From positions 3,751,445 through 3,815,444 of the forward strand of contig CM067525.1 of the NCBI GenBank assembly GCA_034509495.1: DNA of 64,000 nucleotides, read 5' to 3'. Below are positions 44,584 through 56,099 of the stretch, in pieces. The first letter of the stretch is position 1. Each line of letters starts with the position of its first letter. A model generated the notes under the pieces. The model ran no database searches, was not told the origin of the DNA, and worked only from the letters and a program-made list of their open reading frames with translations. The position numbers and the translations under genes were made by a program. This DNA comes from Acestrorhynchus altus. Lineage: Eukaryota > Chordata > Actinopteri > Characiformes > Acestrorhynchidae.

Positions 44584-44990
44584 CAGACTAATGCCAGAGT
44601 AGGCCAGTAGCCACTGTCCAAACATTGTGCTACTGATGCCGGACGAGGCCAGTAGCCACTGTACAAACACTGTGCTACTGATGCTGGACGAGGCCAGTAT
44701 CTACTGTCCAAACATTGTGCTACTGATGCTGGACGAGGCTAGTAGCCACTGTCCAAACATTGTGCTACTGATGCTGGACGAGGCTAGTAGCCACTGTACA
44801 AACACTGTGCTACTGATGCTGGACGAGGCCAGTAGCCACTGTCCAAACACTGTGCTACTGATGCTGGACGAGGCCAGTAGCCACTGTCCAAATGCTATGC
44901 TACAGATGCTGGACGAGGCCAGTAGCCACTGTCCAAATGCTATGCTACAGATGCTGGACGATGCTTGTGATGTTGGCTGAAGCCCATAGA
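44584..44990. repeat. 45-bp minisatellite, array 2
   Basis: About nine units of GAGGCCAGTAGCCACTGTCC plus AAACATTGTGCTACTGATGC and TGGAC, with a steady 45-bp period (GATGC(C/T)GGACGAGGC at about 44635, 44680, 44725, 44770, 44815, 44860, 44905). Because 45 is divisible by three the array stays open as a 117-codon frame with a 15-residue period (MLDEASSHCPN...). That is a property of the repeat, not evidence for a protein. It decays after 44990 into more diverged units up to about 45030. Confidence 0.93.
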
Positions 44991-45830
44991 CAGTGTCCTA
45001 ACAGCATGGCAACAAAGTTGGATGAAGCCAGAAGCCAAATGGGGACCTACACAATACGAGGCAGGTGGTATTAATGTTACGGCTACTGCTGGGTTCAGAG
45101 TAAACATGGCCATTCGAAATATCCAGCTAGGTGTGGTCTGAAACTGACCACCAATCAAGGGGTTCGCAAGGGGTTTTCTGCCATTGTAGAATAATCTGCA
45201 GCTCTGTCCATCGTTCCGAAATGACCGAAGGATGTAGTGCAGTGGTTGTGCATCTGGTTTTACATGTCAGGTCGGGACAATCTGAAATCTGTCTGACTGT
45301 TAACCATTATTCCAGAATTTCACTGTCTACTCTGCACGTTTTAGCATATTGTAATGTGACCTTTCTACTGTTAGTATTGAGGGGAGGCTTGTTTCTGCGG
45401 TGTAGCCTATAATATTTCTGCGGCTGAAGTCTCTTGTGAGCTGGGCGATTTCCGTGACACTTAGTTTAACATATTTATCTCATTGCCAATGTTTTCCTAC
45501 ATATATTTTGCATACAGCACCGACTGTTCACCTGTTAATACACAGCAGCTCCCGTCATAAACTGTCATTAACCGTCGTGAGAAATGACATTATGTGCCTG
45601 AGTGTGGATTATTCTCAGACTGAGGCTGCTTTCAGCAAAGTAAGCCATCACCCACAAGGCCTGTGCTTCCACTGTTGAATGGTCTTAGTTTGCAGTTGGT
45701 TCTTCGACAGTGAGAAAGGGGGATGCGTGTGAACGAAGGGGGTGAAAGTGATGCTCGTTTCCATTTTCCATCATATTTTGACATAAATATTTCTATTGCA
45801 GTCCTTGGCCTTATGTAAACTTCTCACACC
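44991..45830. other. Non-coding stretch
   Basis: After the last degraded minisatellite units (to about 45030) nothing is recognised. Confidence 0.5.
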
Positions 45831-45834
45831 ATGG

Positions 45835-45990
45835 GGCAGTGAGCACACGTGGCCGCGGCAGTGGCCAACCTTATCCTCGGAACCCGGGGAGCAGCTAGGG
45901 AGTTCAGTGCCTCAAGGGCACTTCAGTCATGTTCTGCCAGTTCAGGGAAAGGACCTTGGGAGTGTCCAGTCACGAGGCTGGTTCGCAAAC
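45835..45990 (+). repeat. Dispersed repeat family T copy
   Basis: GGGGCAGTGAGCACACGTGG, GAACCCGGGGAGCAGCTAGG, CCTCAAGGGCACTTCAGTCA, TTCTGCCAGTTCAGGGAAAG and CCAGTCACGAGGCTGG. The most complete of the three copies. A tRNA-like GAGTTTGAACTGCCGCCC follows at about 46008-46026. Confidence 0.7.
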
Positions 45991-46079
45991 CACCAGACCC
46001 CAGCTGCTCGAGTTTGAACTGCCGCCCGCTTCGAGGGTGAGCACTTTAGATGAGTGAGCTAAAGTGTTGCATTAGGATG

Positions 46080-46618
46080 ACTGAAAGGTTAGGATACAAT
46101 TAGGGTACTTTTAAGGTTAGGTTTAGGGTTAGGTTACAATTAGGGTACTTTTAAGGTTAGGTTTAGGGTTAGGTTACATTTAGGGTACTTTTAAGGTTAG
46201 GTTTAGGGTTAGGTTACATTTTGGGTATTTTTAAGGTTAAAATTAAGGTTAGGTTACATTTTGGGTATTTCTAAGGTTAGGGTTAGGTTACATTTAGGGT
46301 ATTTTTAAGGTTAGGGTTAGGTTACATTTAGGGTATTTTTAAGGTTAGGGTTACGTTACATGTAGGGTATTTTTAAGGTTAGGTTTAGGGTTAGGTTACA
46401 TTTAGGGTATTTCTAAGGTTAGGGTTAGGTTACATTTAGGGTATTTTTAAGGTTAGGGTTAGGTTACATTTAGGGTATTTTTAAGGTTAGGGTTACGTTA
46501 CATTTAGGGTATTTTTAAGGTTAGGTTTAGGGTTAGGTTACATTTAGGGTATTTTTAAGGTTAAAGTTAACGTTAGGATACATTTAGTGTATTTTTAACG
46601 TTAGGGTTAGGTTACAGT
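46080..46618. repeat. TTAGGG-containing minisatellite, unit about 34-40 bp
   Basis: About 14 units of GGTTACATTTAGGGTATTTT plus TAAGGTTAGGGTTA. Longer units carry an extra GGTTTAG. The G-rich words are all on the plus strand. Unlike 27040-27592, the unit structure is regular and units are highly similar. Confidence 0.93.
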
Positions 46619-47307
46619 TCTGGCCAGCTACATTAACTTAGTACTTAGAACTTGAATTTCTTGAACACACATTTGTGTGTTTTCCAGTGTAACTGCTTTC
46701 TCTTATGCATTGTCTTCACTTAAACCAAAGAATCATTTTCAGCTTGTGTTTACATGAGTGTGAAGTAGGTGTGCTTTGCATGTTAAAAAGGGATTTGTCC
46801 TTTATTATACGCCAAAATGGAAATATATAAATCAGCACAGCAGTGGCCCTGAGTTCTGAGTTTACCAACAACTTGCTCAATAAACATATAGTGCAATTCA
46901 GTCTGTCAAAGCCTTATGGCTCTAAAAATCTGGCCTGCTATTAGTGCTGATTGCTGATTGGCTGCTTTGCGTGCCAAGGCTTTAATGGCAGGTTTAAAGT
47001 GAGACATTTTTGTCACTTTCAGAGGAATATCCAAGTCACACACACACACACACACGTCATTATACTACAAAAGTTCCTCACAATGAATATGAATGAGTGC
47101 TAAATCTGAGGTTATTGTTATGACACAATACAACCAAATCCACTCAAATAGCAGCATTCAGATTCACTCTGCATAATAACTCACAGCAGAATGACCTTTC
47201 CTCTCCACTATTCATAGCTCACACACGCCTGACTGACAGAGAAGGAGGGGGAACGAGAGTGTTTCATCTTTTCCCTTCTCAAACATGCGTTATCTTCCAG
47301 CGCTACA
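46619..47307. other. Unique stretch, possibly conserved
   Basis: 46780-47020 is even in composition with AT-rich cores and no repeat; (CA)n at 47038-47055. No exon recognised. Confidence 0.35.
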
Positions 47308-47709
47308 GGGACAAAAGTATTGGGACACCAGTTCATTCACCGTTTCTTCCAAAACTGTGTGTGTTAAAAAGGAGTCACCACTACGGTCCGGAGCAGACGT
47401 CCTACTAGACTTTGGCATTGCTCTGAGGGTGTGATTGCATTCAGCGACAAGCGCAGGTCAGGAGGATTGCCACCCGATCTCATCCTCAACTCCCCAATTC
47501 CAAAAGTACTGGACAGAGCATCATCATTCCAGAGAACACAGTTCCAATGGTCAATGCTCAATGCTGGGGGGCTTTATATCCCCTCTAAGCCACACCTGGC
47601 GTTAGGAATGGTGCCAATAGTTACCAGAGAGTCCTACTCTATTGGCAGTACTTCTCTACAGGGACTAGACAAGCTGTGCATGTCATCTATTTCAGCAATG
47701 GGTGCTTCA

Positions 47710-47712
<3 letters not shown>
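47308..47712 (-). mobile_element. Family P copy, nearly full length
   Basis: The 3' inverted end is at 47310-47333 (GGGACAAAAGTATTGGGACA). Inside are GGGGGGCTTTATATCCCCTC and ATTGGCAGTACTTCTCTACA, complements of blocks in the other copies. The expected 5' terminus at 47713 is replaced by a (CT)n run. Confidence 0.82.

Positions 47713-47759
<47 letters not shown>
47713..47759. repeat. (CT)n microsatellite
   Basis: About 22 CT units, placed exactly where the family P terminus should be. Confidence 0.97.
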
Positions 47760-47760
<1 letters not shown>

Positions 47761-48819
47761 ACTCCATATCTAATGAACTGATTGCCATTCCTGCCGTGGG
47801 CCTTTCTTCAGCAGTTGTGTGAAAAATAGGCCGAGTGAATGCTGAATGCTGGCCATTTCATCTGCAACTCGCTCGCTCACTCTCCAACACTCGTCTCATC
47901 GAGAAAGTGCCGGAGTGCAGAGATTAGCTTTAGTCAGATAATTCACAGATGAGCATTTATTTTCCCTTCACTTCAGCGTCTTCCGAACCTTAAAGCTACA
48001 ATCTGACTGTCTCTACACCCCAAATATATGTAAATCCACCGGTTCATACTCAGCTCAGACTGTACATGCAGCTTATGTCAACAAAGCTACGAGACAGTGC
48101 AAAATCATCTCCTTTGATATCTACCGGTCAGTTACCAGAACCTGCTTTCAGGATTGAAATGACCTGGCAAAGTTGGCAGTTTTCCTTGTAAATGATTTAT
48201 CAGGCAGTGGAACGACTGACTCTAATTGTTTTGAGATCTCTTTAACTTATCTGCATCTACAACCTTCTTTCTGAAGGACAAAGAGTGCACTTTAGATCTG
48301 GACATGATGAACCAAAGTAGTGAAGTTTAAATGAGCCTCCTCCTCCTCAGTGTATATCACAATACCTACATTTAGAGTTATTAATATTCACAGACTGTAG
48401 CTCCTCCTGGTGCATATCACAATAATTTATCATTAATATTCAATTCTAACTAGACTGTATTGTATAGAGATAATAAGCTAATATATAATAAATAGATTAT
48501 ATGTAAATAACTGTAACAAATGAACAATAACTGTGTGTTATATTGTGTGGAGTTTGTTTTTCATGCTGTGGCCTAAACAGCAACCCCAGCAAAACCCAAA
48601 TCTCTGGGAAAAGACCAGCTTCAGAAATATCTCGGCTCGGCTCGGCTCGGTCTGCAGCCCGAATGGCTGTAATGAGCCCAAAGTGTGCATAACCTTGGAT
48701 TATAGCAGCATAATTAATAAATAAAGAGAAAGAGGAGTGTGCATTAATTGCCTTGTCCGTTTGTGGAGTGCACTACTGAACCAAAAAAGAGCTCGCCGAC
48801 AGAGTGTTGGCATTTGACC

Positions 48820-48821
<2 letters not shown>
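47760..48821. other. Non-coding stretch, nothing recognised
   Basis: A CTCGGCTCGGCTCGG pentanucleotide triplet occurs at about 48631-48650, and a small duplication (CTCCTCCT..GTATATCACAATA / GTGCATATCACAATA) at 48337-48425. No gene. Confidence 0.5.
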
Positions 48822-48867
<46 letters not shown>

Positions 48868-48930
48868 CCTCTCTCTAAATGTCCATCTGTTCTCCTCCCT
48901 TGGGTACTTATTATTCCCTCTATCCAGGGG

Positions 48931-48971
<41 letters not shown>
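48822..48971. repeat. (CA)n and (CT)n microsatellites
   Basis: CA at 48822-48864 and CT at 48932-48971. Confidence 0.96.
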
Positions 48972-48974
<3 letters not shown>

Positions 48975-49177
48975 GCTGGACTCAAAGTCCTGCAGGTTTA
49001 TGGAAAACAGGACTCAGACTCAGCTTTCTTCATACATCACACGCCACATCTAATGTTACAATGCTACGACGCATCTTCAGGTCCAACTAGATATATAATC
49101 GCGACAAATAAATAAACCATTAATATTATATTTGGGGCCACAATTATGTATTTATAGATTTGATTATTTGTTTACTA

Positions 49178-49182
<5 letters not shown>

Positions 49183-49243
<61 letters not shown>
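49183..49243. repeat. (CA)n microsatellite
   Basis: About 30 CA units. Confidence 0.97.
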
Positions 49244-49247
<4 letters not shown>

Positions 49248-49608
49248 CAGAATAATGTGAAAAAGATTTTGGATAATTTAATAATTTAAACAAATATTTA
49301 ATAATAATTCCTTCATGTATTTTATATTTATGATTTATTCGTTTTCTGTTTTAAAGTTGATATTTTGATTAACTGACCTTTTAAACTTGAATTGTCTCTA
49401 AGCCAGACTGACCAAGAACAGTAAAACAAGGCTGGAATGAGGAGTGTCACTGAACATCTGATAACAGTCGTACAGAAAGTGATGGTGTTCCATTGTTAAA
49501 CATCTACAAAGTTCTCCTCATGGGAGTCAGTGCTTAGTGTGCTGCTGATGGAATCGAACACATCCAGGCACTGGCTGGGGGCGTCCAGTGCATGGTGTGC
49601 ATGTACAA
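49244..49608. other. Non-coding stretch, nothing recognised
   Basis: AT-rich first half, no supported feature. Confidence 0.5.
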
Positions 49609-49745
49609 AGCGTTTCCCAAGCCTGGTCCTGGAGGCACCCCTGCTCTCTACACTCTGCATTTTCCAGGCTCACAGCACACCTGACCCAACCAACCAGCTC
49701 ATTAACAAAGACTTTTGAGGGAATCATCTAAAGGTGCAGAGAAGC
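49609..49745 (+). mobile_element. hAT-type MITE copy, 3' truncated
   Basis: GCGTTTCCCAAGCCTGGTCC and TGGAGGCACCCCTG at the 5' end, then GCACACCTGACCCAACCAAC. The complementary 3' end is missing. Confidence 0.7.
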
Positions 49746-49749
49746 TGTA

Positions 49750-49970
49750 TCTATCTACTTAATCATTTGCACACAGCTTGTCTGGTCCCTTGTAGAGAAG
49801 TACAGCCAATAGAATAGGACTAGAAACTATTGATGAATCTATCGGCGCGATGCTGAATGCGTCGGTTATGATGACAGAGGAACAAAGTCCCCAGAGTTGT
49901 GAGCAGAGGAGCAGGTTCTGAATGATGACGCCCATCCAATACTTGGAATGAGTCAGGAGTGCTGGGGATC
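49750..49970 (+). mobile_element. Family P copy, strongly degraded
   Basis: CTTGTAGAGAAGTACAGCCA, AATAGAATAGGAC and TATCGGCGCGATGCTGAATG follow the family order. The GTATAAAGCC centre is not recognisable. It directly follows a hAT-type MITE. Confidence 0.6.
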
Positions 49971-50854
49971 CATAAAATTTGAATGAAAACCCCACTGCCC
50001 TGAGGATCGGTCTGTTTATTTGTCCCATGTTTTAAGGCCAGCTCTCAAGACGGTACAAAAATCGGCCAAGATCATCGGCAACCGACCTTCTACTATTCTC
50101 CTGGAGTGTCACCCTGGATCACCTTCACTTAAAAATGGATGTTTGAAAAGTAAAATGGTTAAAGCTGGCCCTAAGTGCAGGTGTGCTGCTCCATTCGCTT
50201 CTGGACCGATCCGACGGTGCTTTAAATGGAGTGGTTTTACCTGAGGCGAACATTCTCTGGGCTGGATGGAGTGTGTTTGGAGCACCCACAGGCACTCAGG
50301 AGGATCACTTTGGCCTGCTGTGGGGATGAAGTCAAGCGCGATGCTCACTGGAAGTAGCTGCTCAATATAATGTGTCCTAACAGGGTAGGATAAGGAGGGT
50401 GCCAAGAAAACTTTCAGCACTTTTGAACTTCATAATAAAGGGGGATGCTCGGCCTAAAATTAACTGCACCCGCTTCTCCCCTTAACTCAAAAATAATCAG
50501 CCGAGACACGCTTAGTGTCTGAAAGTGGGGAATGTGACATTCCAAGGCACTGGTCTTTTTTTCTGTAGTTCATATGGAAGCATAGCAGACTCAGAAACCA
50601 CAAGAGTGTAGGCTTGTCTCCAATGTATACTTTTAAGGGTAGTACCGGCCAGGGTGTTCCTGACTGTAGAGACTCAGAGAGCTACAGTCTATGAGGTGTT
50701 TCCTCATTAAGTGCTAATTAACCTTTAGAATTCCAGGCCACTTGTGGGATGTTTTGTAGCTTGATGCACTTTACTGACAAATAATTAGGAAAATATTTAT
50801 AGACTTCAAAATGATGAGTAACTAAATAAAACAAAATAAATAAAAGAACAACCT
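49971..50854. other. Non-coding stretch
   Basis: 50020-50240 has a weak resemblance to the C-terminal end of a LINE reverse transcriptase (ALKTVQKSAKIIGNRPS), too short to call. The rest is not recognised. Confidence 0.35.
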
Positions 50855-51205
50855 TAAATGTCCTTTATTATATTTTTAATTTATGTATCAGTATTATTTC
50901 AGGACCTTTATTCTGAAATTTGAACACTATGAGCACAAAAAGAGTAAAATAACCCCACTCATGTTTCATAACCTAAAATCTGGTCGATGACATCACTGTT
51001 CCCGCCCCTTCCTCTCTTATACTAGTCAGAGTCTGCGATGCAGGCTGAGTATGTACATGTGGACAGAGCAGTAAACATGCACTGGAAGCTCCTTTGGCAT
51101 TTAAACTGGGATTGAATTCAGTTGGGAATCAGTGAATTGAAGTAAAAGTCTTGTAGTTACAGATGGGTATCATGTCTGTAGGTTAATTTGATCCTGAGTT
51201 ATGAA
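50855..51205 (-). repeat. Dispersed repeat family S, near-complete copy
   Basis: AATGTCCTTTATTATATTTT, ACCTTTATTCTGAAATTTGA, GATGACATCACTGTTCCCGC, GGACAGAGCAGTAAACATGC and TATCATGTCTGTAGGTTAAT are the reverse complements of the 41.1-kb copy, in reversed order. Confidence 0.8.
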
Positions 51206-52516
51206 GCCTGAAAACGGTGATAACTTGGGTAATAAGAGGATCTATCTCTTTATCCTTTGTTCATCTGTTGTACAATTTTGATTTCTGTGAAACTGCTCTT
51301 TGCAGCTAGCAAATAAATTTTTACTTTGATTTTTGATTGAATACTTGATTTGTTTTGTTTTAGTTATCGAGTAAAAATGGAAATACCACGGGTATCGAGC
51401 ACTGGGAATCTAGATACTGCATTCAGCACTACTATCAGTACTAACCACTCATCCAATTTCTCCCATTGACCTGTTGATCGGATGACTGACAACATCAGAT
51501 TTTCGGATTTCGGAGTGTAAACAGAGTCAAAAGGAGTTCATAGCTGACGAGTCACATTTCGTGATGGTTCTAATTACATACACCTGTTAGTCATTCATCT
51601 GTGTATAAATACCAAAGTGCTTTCTCTGTTCATTGTGAAGTGTTGTCATTTGCCCTGTCATTACATACTCGGAGCGAAGCTCTTGTTTGTTGGTCTGGTT
51701 TTGGGCCCCTGTTGGTCTCAGGTTCTGCTTTTTGATCTCCTCTTTCAGCCCGAACTGGTTTAGAACTCCACTGACACATCATCAACAAATACTTTAGTGG
51801 CAACATTATGATACCCACAGCTCAGCGCAGATATCCGTCATGCGTTTACATGCACTCATTAATCTGATCTTCATCGACTTTCATGTTTTCCGATTATTTC
51901 ATGACTTCATGTGAACAGAACACTCTGACTCATCGAGGAATAGTCTATAACCAGACCTGATGGAAATTGATAAAGAGAGAGTTTATTTAGCCCATGTCAT
52001 CCCATTTCGCTATGATACACCGGTTCATTAATCTTACTTTTCTTCTCCCTTGATGAGCTGCTCCTATCTATGATCAATCTCTGATATTTATTTATTTATT
52101 TAAAAAAGGTATCAAAAGCACAAACAAAACTCTAGCTTTAAACCATTTTCTGGCAATTTTACAGTCGTTCAGGCTTTAAAGGGTTAAGGGAAATCTGGAC
52201 TTGCACTGCTCCAGGCTGGTATCATCAGCATAGCTGGAATGTAGCAATGCAGAGTATATCCACCGGGATTAACAACACAGAGCAGGACATTCGTTTCCAC
52301 AACCATTTTCACAGGAATGACCATGAAATCGGCAGCTGAGAACAATAATTGCAAGCCACCAGAACACGTTTGTTTCACACGCAGTTGGTAAGACAAAAGC
52401 TTTTACGTTGGTTATATTTATTGATGCTTATTCATGTTACTTTCAAAGTTATGAACAACAACAGCAATAATAATAGTAGCTACAGTATTGAAAATACTAA
52501 TAATAGCAGCAGTAGA
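51206..52516. other. Non-coding stretch, nothing recognised
   Basis: (ATTT)n-like TATTTATTTATTTA at 52086-52101. No gene or repeat family. Confidence 0.5.
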
Positions 52517-52531
52517 AATAATAATAATAAC

Positions 52532-52570
<39 letters not shown>
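52517..52570. repeat. (AAT)n microsatellite
   Basis: About 17 AAT units with one CAA change, within a wider trinucleotide-biased segment (52450-52750). Confidence 0.95.
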
Positions 52571-52571
<1 letters not shown>

Positions 52572-53322
52572 GCACTAATACAATTTAATGTTACTACAAA
52601 TACTACCAATAATAGCTGTAACAGTAGAAGAGCACACTACTACCATAATACTCAACAATAATAACTATAATAATAGAAATAAGACAAAAAAAGCAGTAAT
52701 GAGTACTAAAATACTACTAACACTACTAATAATAAAAGTAATAAACACATTTCTCCTGTCTAACGAGGCAAAATAATCCCAACTTAATGGAATTTAATGT
52801 AAATAAGAGAAAATCAAACTGTAATTAATTAATGATAGTGAGAGCAGCCAGCTGCCTAATGGAATAAAAATGCATGTTTATACCTCGTACAAAGACATTC
52901 TCCTGAAATCTTATTGTAGAAAGCTGTGATGCCCATGAAGCAGGCAGGGTTAGAGGCCTTGATGAAGCCCCCAGCAACAGCAGCTTTCTGGACATGGGCA
53001 TCAAACCCACAACCCTGTGAGCAGTAACTCATGGGAGTTGAGAGAAGGGCCTTGTAACATCAGTGTCAAACTAAAAAAGCCTTCAGACACCAAACATGTC
53101 TCGACTCACTGACTACATATGACATAAACAGACAACTGTAACACTAGTTCACTCATGACCTGCCCAACCTCAGTGCAGATAATCACTGGACAGAGCTCCG
53201 AGGTCTGTTCCTCCATATACCATGATTCCTACAGACAGTGTGACATATCTGTCTGAAGAGCGTCAGACTCCTTTTCGCCCCGGACTGTGCAGGAGACAGG
53301 AGCAATGGTCATTGTTTTCCAG

Positions 53323-53326
<4 letters not shown>
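52571..53326. other. Non-coding stretch, nothing recognised
   Basis: The trinucleotide-biased tract continues to about 52750. Beyond that there is no supported feature. Confidence 0.5.

Positions 53327-53388
<62 letters not shown>
53327..53388. repeat. (CT)n microsatellite
   Basis: About 31 CT units. Confidence 0.97.
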
Positions 53389-53391
<3 letters not shown>

Positions 53392-53545
53392 AATGCCAGT
53401 GAATCCTCTTTCAGTAAATCAATACTTTGACCCTTTGGGCATTTGAATAAAATTCAAATTCTGCACGAGCACCAAACCAGCATCCAGAAATAGAGAGGCG
53501 GTGTGTGTGTGTGGCCCCCATGTGGGAATTCATGCAGAGAGAGCA

Positions 53546-53551
53546 AACACA

Positions 53552-53612
<61 letters not shown>
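53546..53612. repeat. (CA)n microsatellite
   Basis: About 32 CA units with one AAA interruption. Confidence 0.97.
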
Positions 53613-53613
<1 letters not shown>

Positions 53614-53882
53614 ACTCTGTATATACCTACCACCTGATATCTTACTGAAAGAGTGAATGATTCAGGTAGAATCTGGGAGGGTGTGTTTTTACAGGCCCAT
53701 ATGCTGAGTGGTAGGGTTCTAGCGGTTTACCGGTTCTAGGCCAAATTTTGTGGGACCTTCTCGTATTTGAAAGTACATTAATTCACCAGAAAATCAGAAA
53801 AGTGTTCATTGGAGAAAGTCACACATACCAGAAATTTGTAAAACATTTTAAGTAATTTGACCATGTCTTCAGAAAAATGTTT

Positions 53883-53886
53883 GTGT

Positions 53887-53954
<68 letters not shown>

Positions 53955-53983
53955 AACCTTTTCCAGTGCTCTTGGTCACATCT

Positions 53984-54032
<49 letters not shown>

Positions 54033-54139
54033 AGCAAATTGTAGCAGAGAGTACAGTAAAAAGCTTGTAGTGGCAGGTATATAAATGATGGCAGTGTGTA
54101 CTGCCTGAGTGTACACACACACACACACACACACACACA
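53883..54139. repeat. (GT)n, (GA)n and (CA)n microsatellites
   Basis: GT at 53883-53952, GA at 53988-54030 and CA at 54112-54139. GT and CA face each other around the GA run. Confidence 0.96.
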
Positions 54140-54269
54140 TTTATTACACACACTGACATGAAAGAGTTATGTACCCCACACCTCCACCACCCGTCCCACC
54201 TGGCAAAGTTTGCAGGAGTTATATTAATATTAGTCACAGTCTGTAAAAAATACACCTACACCTGGCTAA

Positions 54270-54329
54270 CCCCACCCCCACCCCCACCCCCACCACTCCC
54301 CCATAATAATAATAATAATAATAATAACA
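54270..54329. repeat. (CCCCCA)n tract and (AAT)n microsatellite
   Basis: Four CCCCCA units at 54270-54296 give a good G-quadruplex pattern on the minus strand. About eight AAT units follow at 54303-54329, then a CAG/GTA-biased trinucleotide stretch. Confidence 0.9.
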
Positions 54330-55274
54330 GTAGCAGCAGCAGTTACAATGTAACTGTAGTAGTAATAGTAGTAACGTAATAGTCATGAAGCCCAGAAATA
54401 AAGAACAAATAAGAAATAAATAAAGGACAGTGATGAGTTTATTCTACCATCTACCAGCACAGCTGCAAACAGAGCCAAACATGAGCGACGAGGGATTGAT
54501 TTATAAACCAACAGATCATCAGAAAATGGCTAATGCAGCCAACAAGTACTGAAAGCTTATGCTCCACCAACTAAATCATCACTTACTTACTGCATCCCAA
54601 ACCATGAGGACATTCCCCAGCTGAGGCTGACTAACATCTACGGGCTCTGTTATTCCTGTAGCACAGTAACGTACAGAGCACATATCTTTCACGTAACTGG
54701 TTGCAATACTTTCTAACTGAATATTTCGCAGTTGTTTATGCATGGAATGCAATTATTGTTTTATTTAGAGCTCCTGCATTGGGCAAAATACATAACCATC
54801 CATCCCTGCACATGACACTGAAATTTAATCCTGCACAGTTAAAAGTACAATATCTGGAGGAGGATTTGGGTGTTTGAGGACCTAGACTGGCAGAAGGTAT
54901 GGACTGAGTAAGTCTACTAAGCTAACATTTTTACTACTTACTTATATAACATCTGTTTTCAAAAGTAAGATGATGTTAAAGCATATTTAAGCTGTTGGTC
55001 TGGTTTTTGTGAAGGAACTGTGTGTAATATTTGATGTTCGTGTTTTTCAGATGAGGTTAACCCATCTCCTCAGCATTGCAGCCAAGAACATTTTGCACTT
55101 TTGGAGTAAGGATGCCATTCCATAATAAAATCATGGCCTTATAATAGGTCATATTTGGTTCCTTGGACACCCTGGAGAAAGTCTGGGACCCCAACCTATG
55201 ACCTACTGAACCTACATTGTGATCTTCATTGATATATGGGTTTCCTAACCTGTTATATGGAAAAGGCGATAAAA
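54330..55274. other. Non-coding stretch, nothing recognised
   Basis: No repeat family or exon recognised. Confidence 0.5.
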
Positions 55275-55441
55275 CTCTGGAGGAACTTCTTCAGGTGCTT
55301 CAAGGTACTTCCAAGAACCTCCAAGAACCTTGTCCTTTTATCAAAAGTTCCTTGAGGAGCTAGAGGTTCTTCAATTTAAAAATGTGGAGGAACCATTTTA
55401 GGTGCTTCAAGGAACGTTCAAGAACCTTGTCCTTTTATCAA
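55275..55441. repeat. Tandem duplication, period about 108 bp
   Basis: (C)TGGAGGAAC at 55277 and 55385 each lead into CAGGTGCTTCAAGG or TAGGTGCTTCAAGG and AAGAACCTTGTCCTTTTATC. Internal CCAAGAACCT is itself doubled in the first copy. Confidence 0.85.
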
Positions 55442-56099
55442 CAAATTTTCATTATTTGTTACATTAATTAGCTGACTGTTTGTTAAACTAGTGTTTTCAC
55501 CTAACGTAAAGGTAACGTCAAGATTGCTATGAATGAAGAAACGCTTCATGCAGGAAGAGTCTCTGCCCTTGCATGGCTTTTGCCTGCCAGTAAGAAGGAC
55601 AGATACATGCTAGATTATGCCAGTTCCCCTCTTCACTTTTCAATTCCTTGTTTTAAGACTTCCACAGGGACTCCTAAATCTTCTGATCCGCTTAAAGAAA
55701 GAAGAGGAGAAAAAATAAGAGTTTGTTCTCTTGCCCCCTTCCCCCCTCCTCCATTCTTTCTTTTCTCCTTGACGCCAGTGGTCCCAGCTGTCAGCTTTAG
55801 CATTGTAATTCTCTTAGCCGTAAACTCACATCCAACAGCTCGCACACTCGATCTTTGCCTAAAGGAAACCGTCCATTCGACGCTGACCAAAGAAAAAACA
55901 CGTAAGAACTCATGCCATTCACAGCAGATGGCACTCCAGCACTGGCATTCAGCTATTAAAACAGTACAGCTTATTATATTAGCAAAACTAGGCCATATAG
56001 AGCCAATGATGGCATTGCAGTTTGCATTAAATATTACAATCAGAATTATTTGCAAAACATTATTGTTGTTTTTCTGTACATTTATAAACACATAACCAC
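55442..56099 (+). other. Longest plus-strand open frame (188 codons), coding status doubtful
   Basis: Plus strand is open from ATG 55529 to 56095 and the minus strand is open over 55633-56103 at the same time. No domain, signal peptide or repeat is evident; residues 70-85 of the plus frame are P/F-rich from a C/T-rich tract. A GTAAGAAC donor-like site lies at 55902. 55900-56090 is AT-rich, even in composition and looks like a conserved non-coding element. Mutual openness on two strands argues for low stop density rather than a gene. Confidence 0.3.

Noticed and set aside
44627..44980. 117-codon open frame with 15-residue repeats
   Set aside because: It is produced by a 45-bp minisatellite whose period is divisible by three. 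Related array 1 does not keep the frame, and no coding context exists.
46080..46618. True chromosome end
   Set aside because: The TTAGGG words are embedded in a 34-40 bp unit and unique DNA lies on both sides, so it is interstitial.
50020..50244. LINE reverse transcriptase C-terminal fragment
   Set aside because: Only about 17 residues resemble the family, too little to call.
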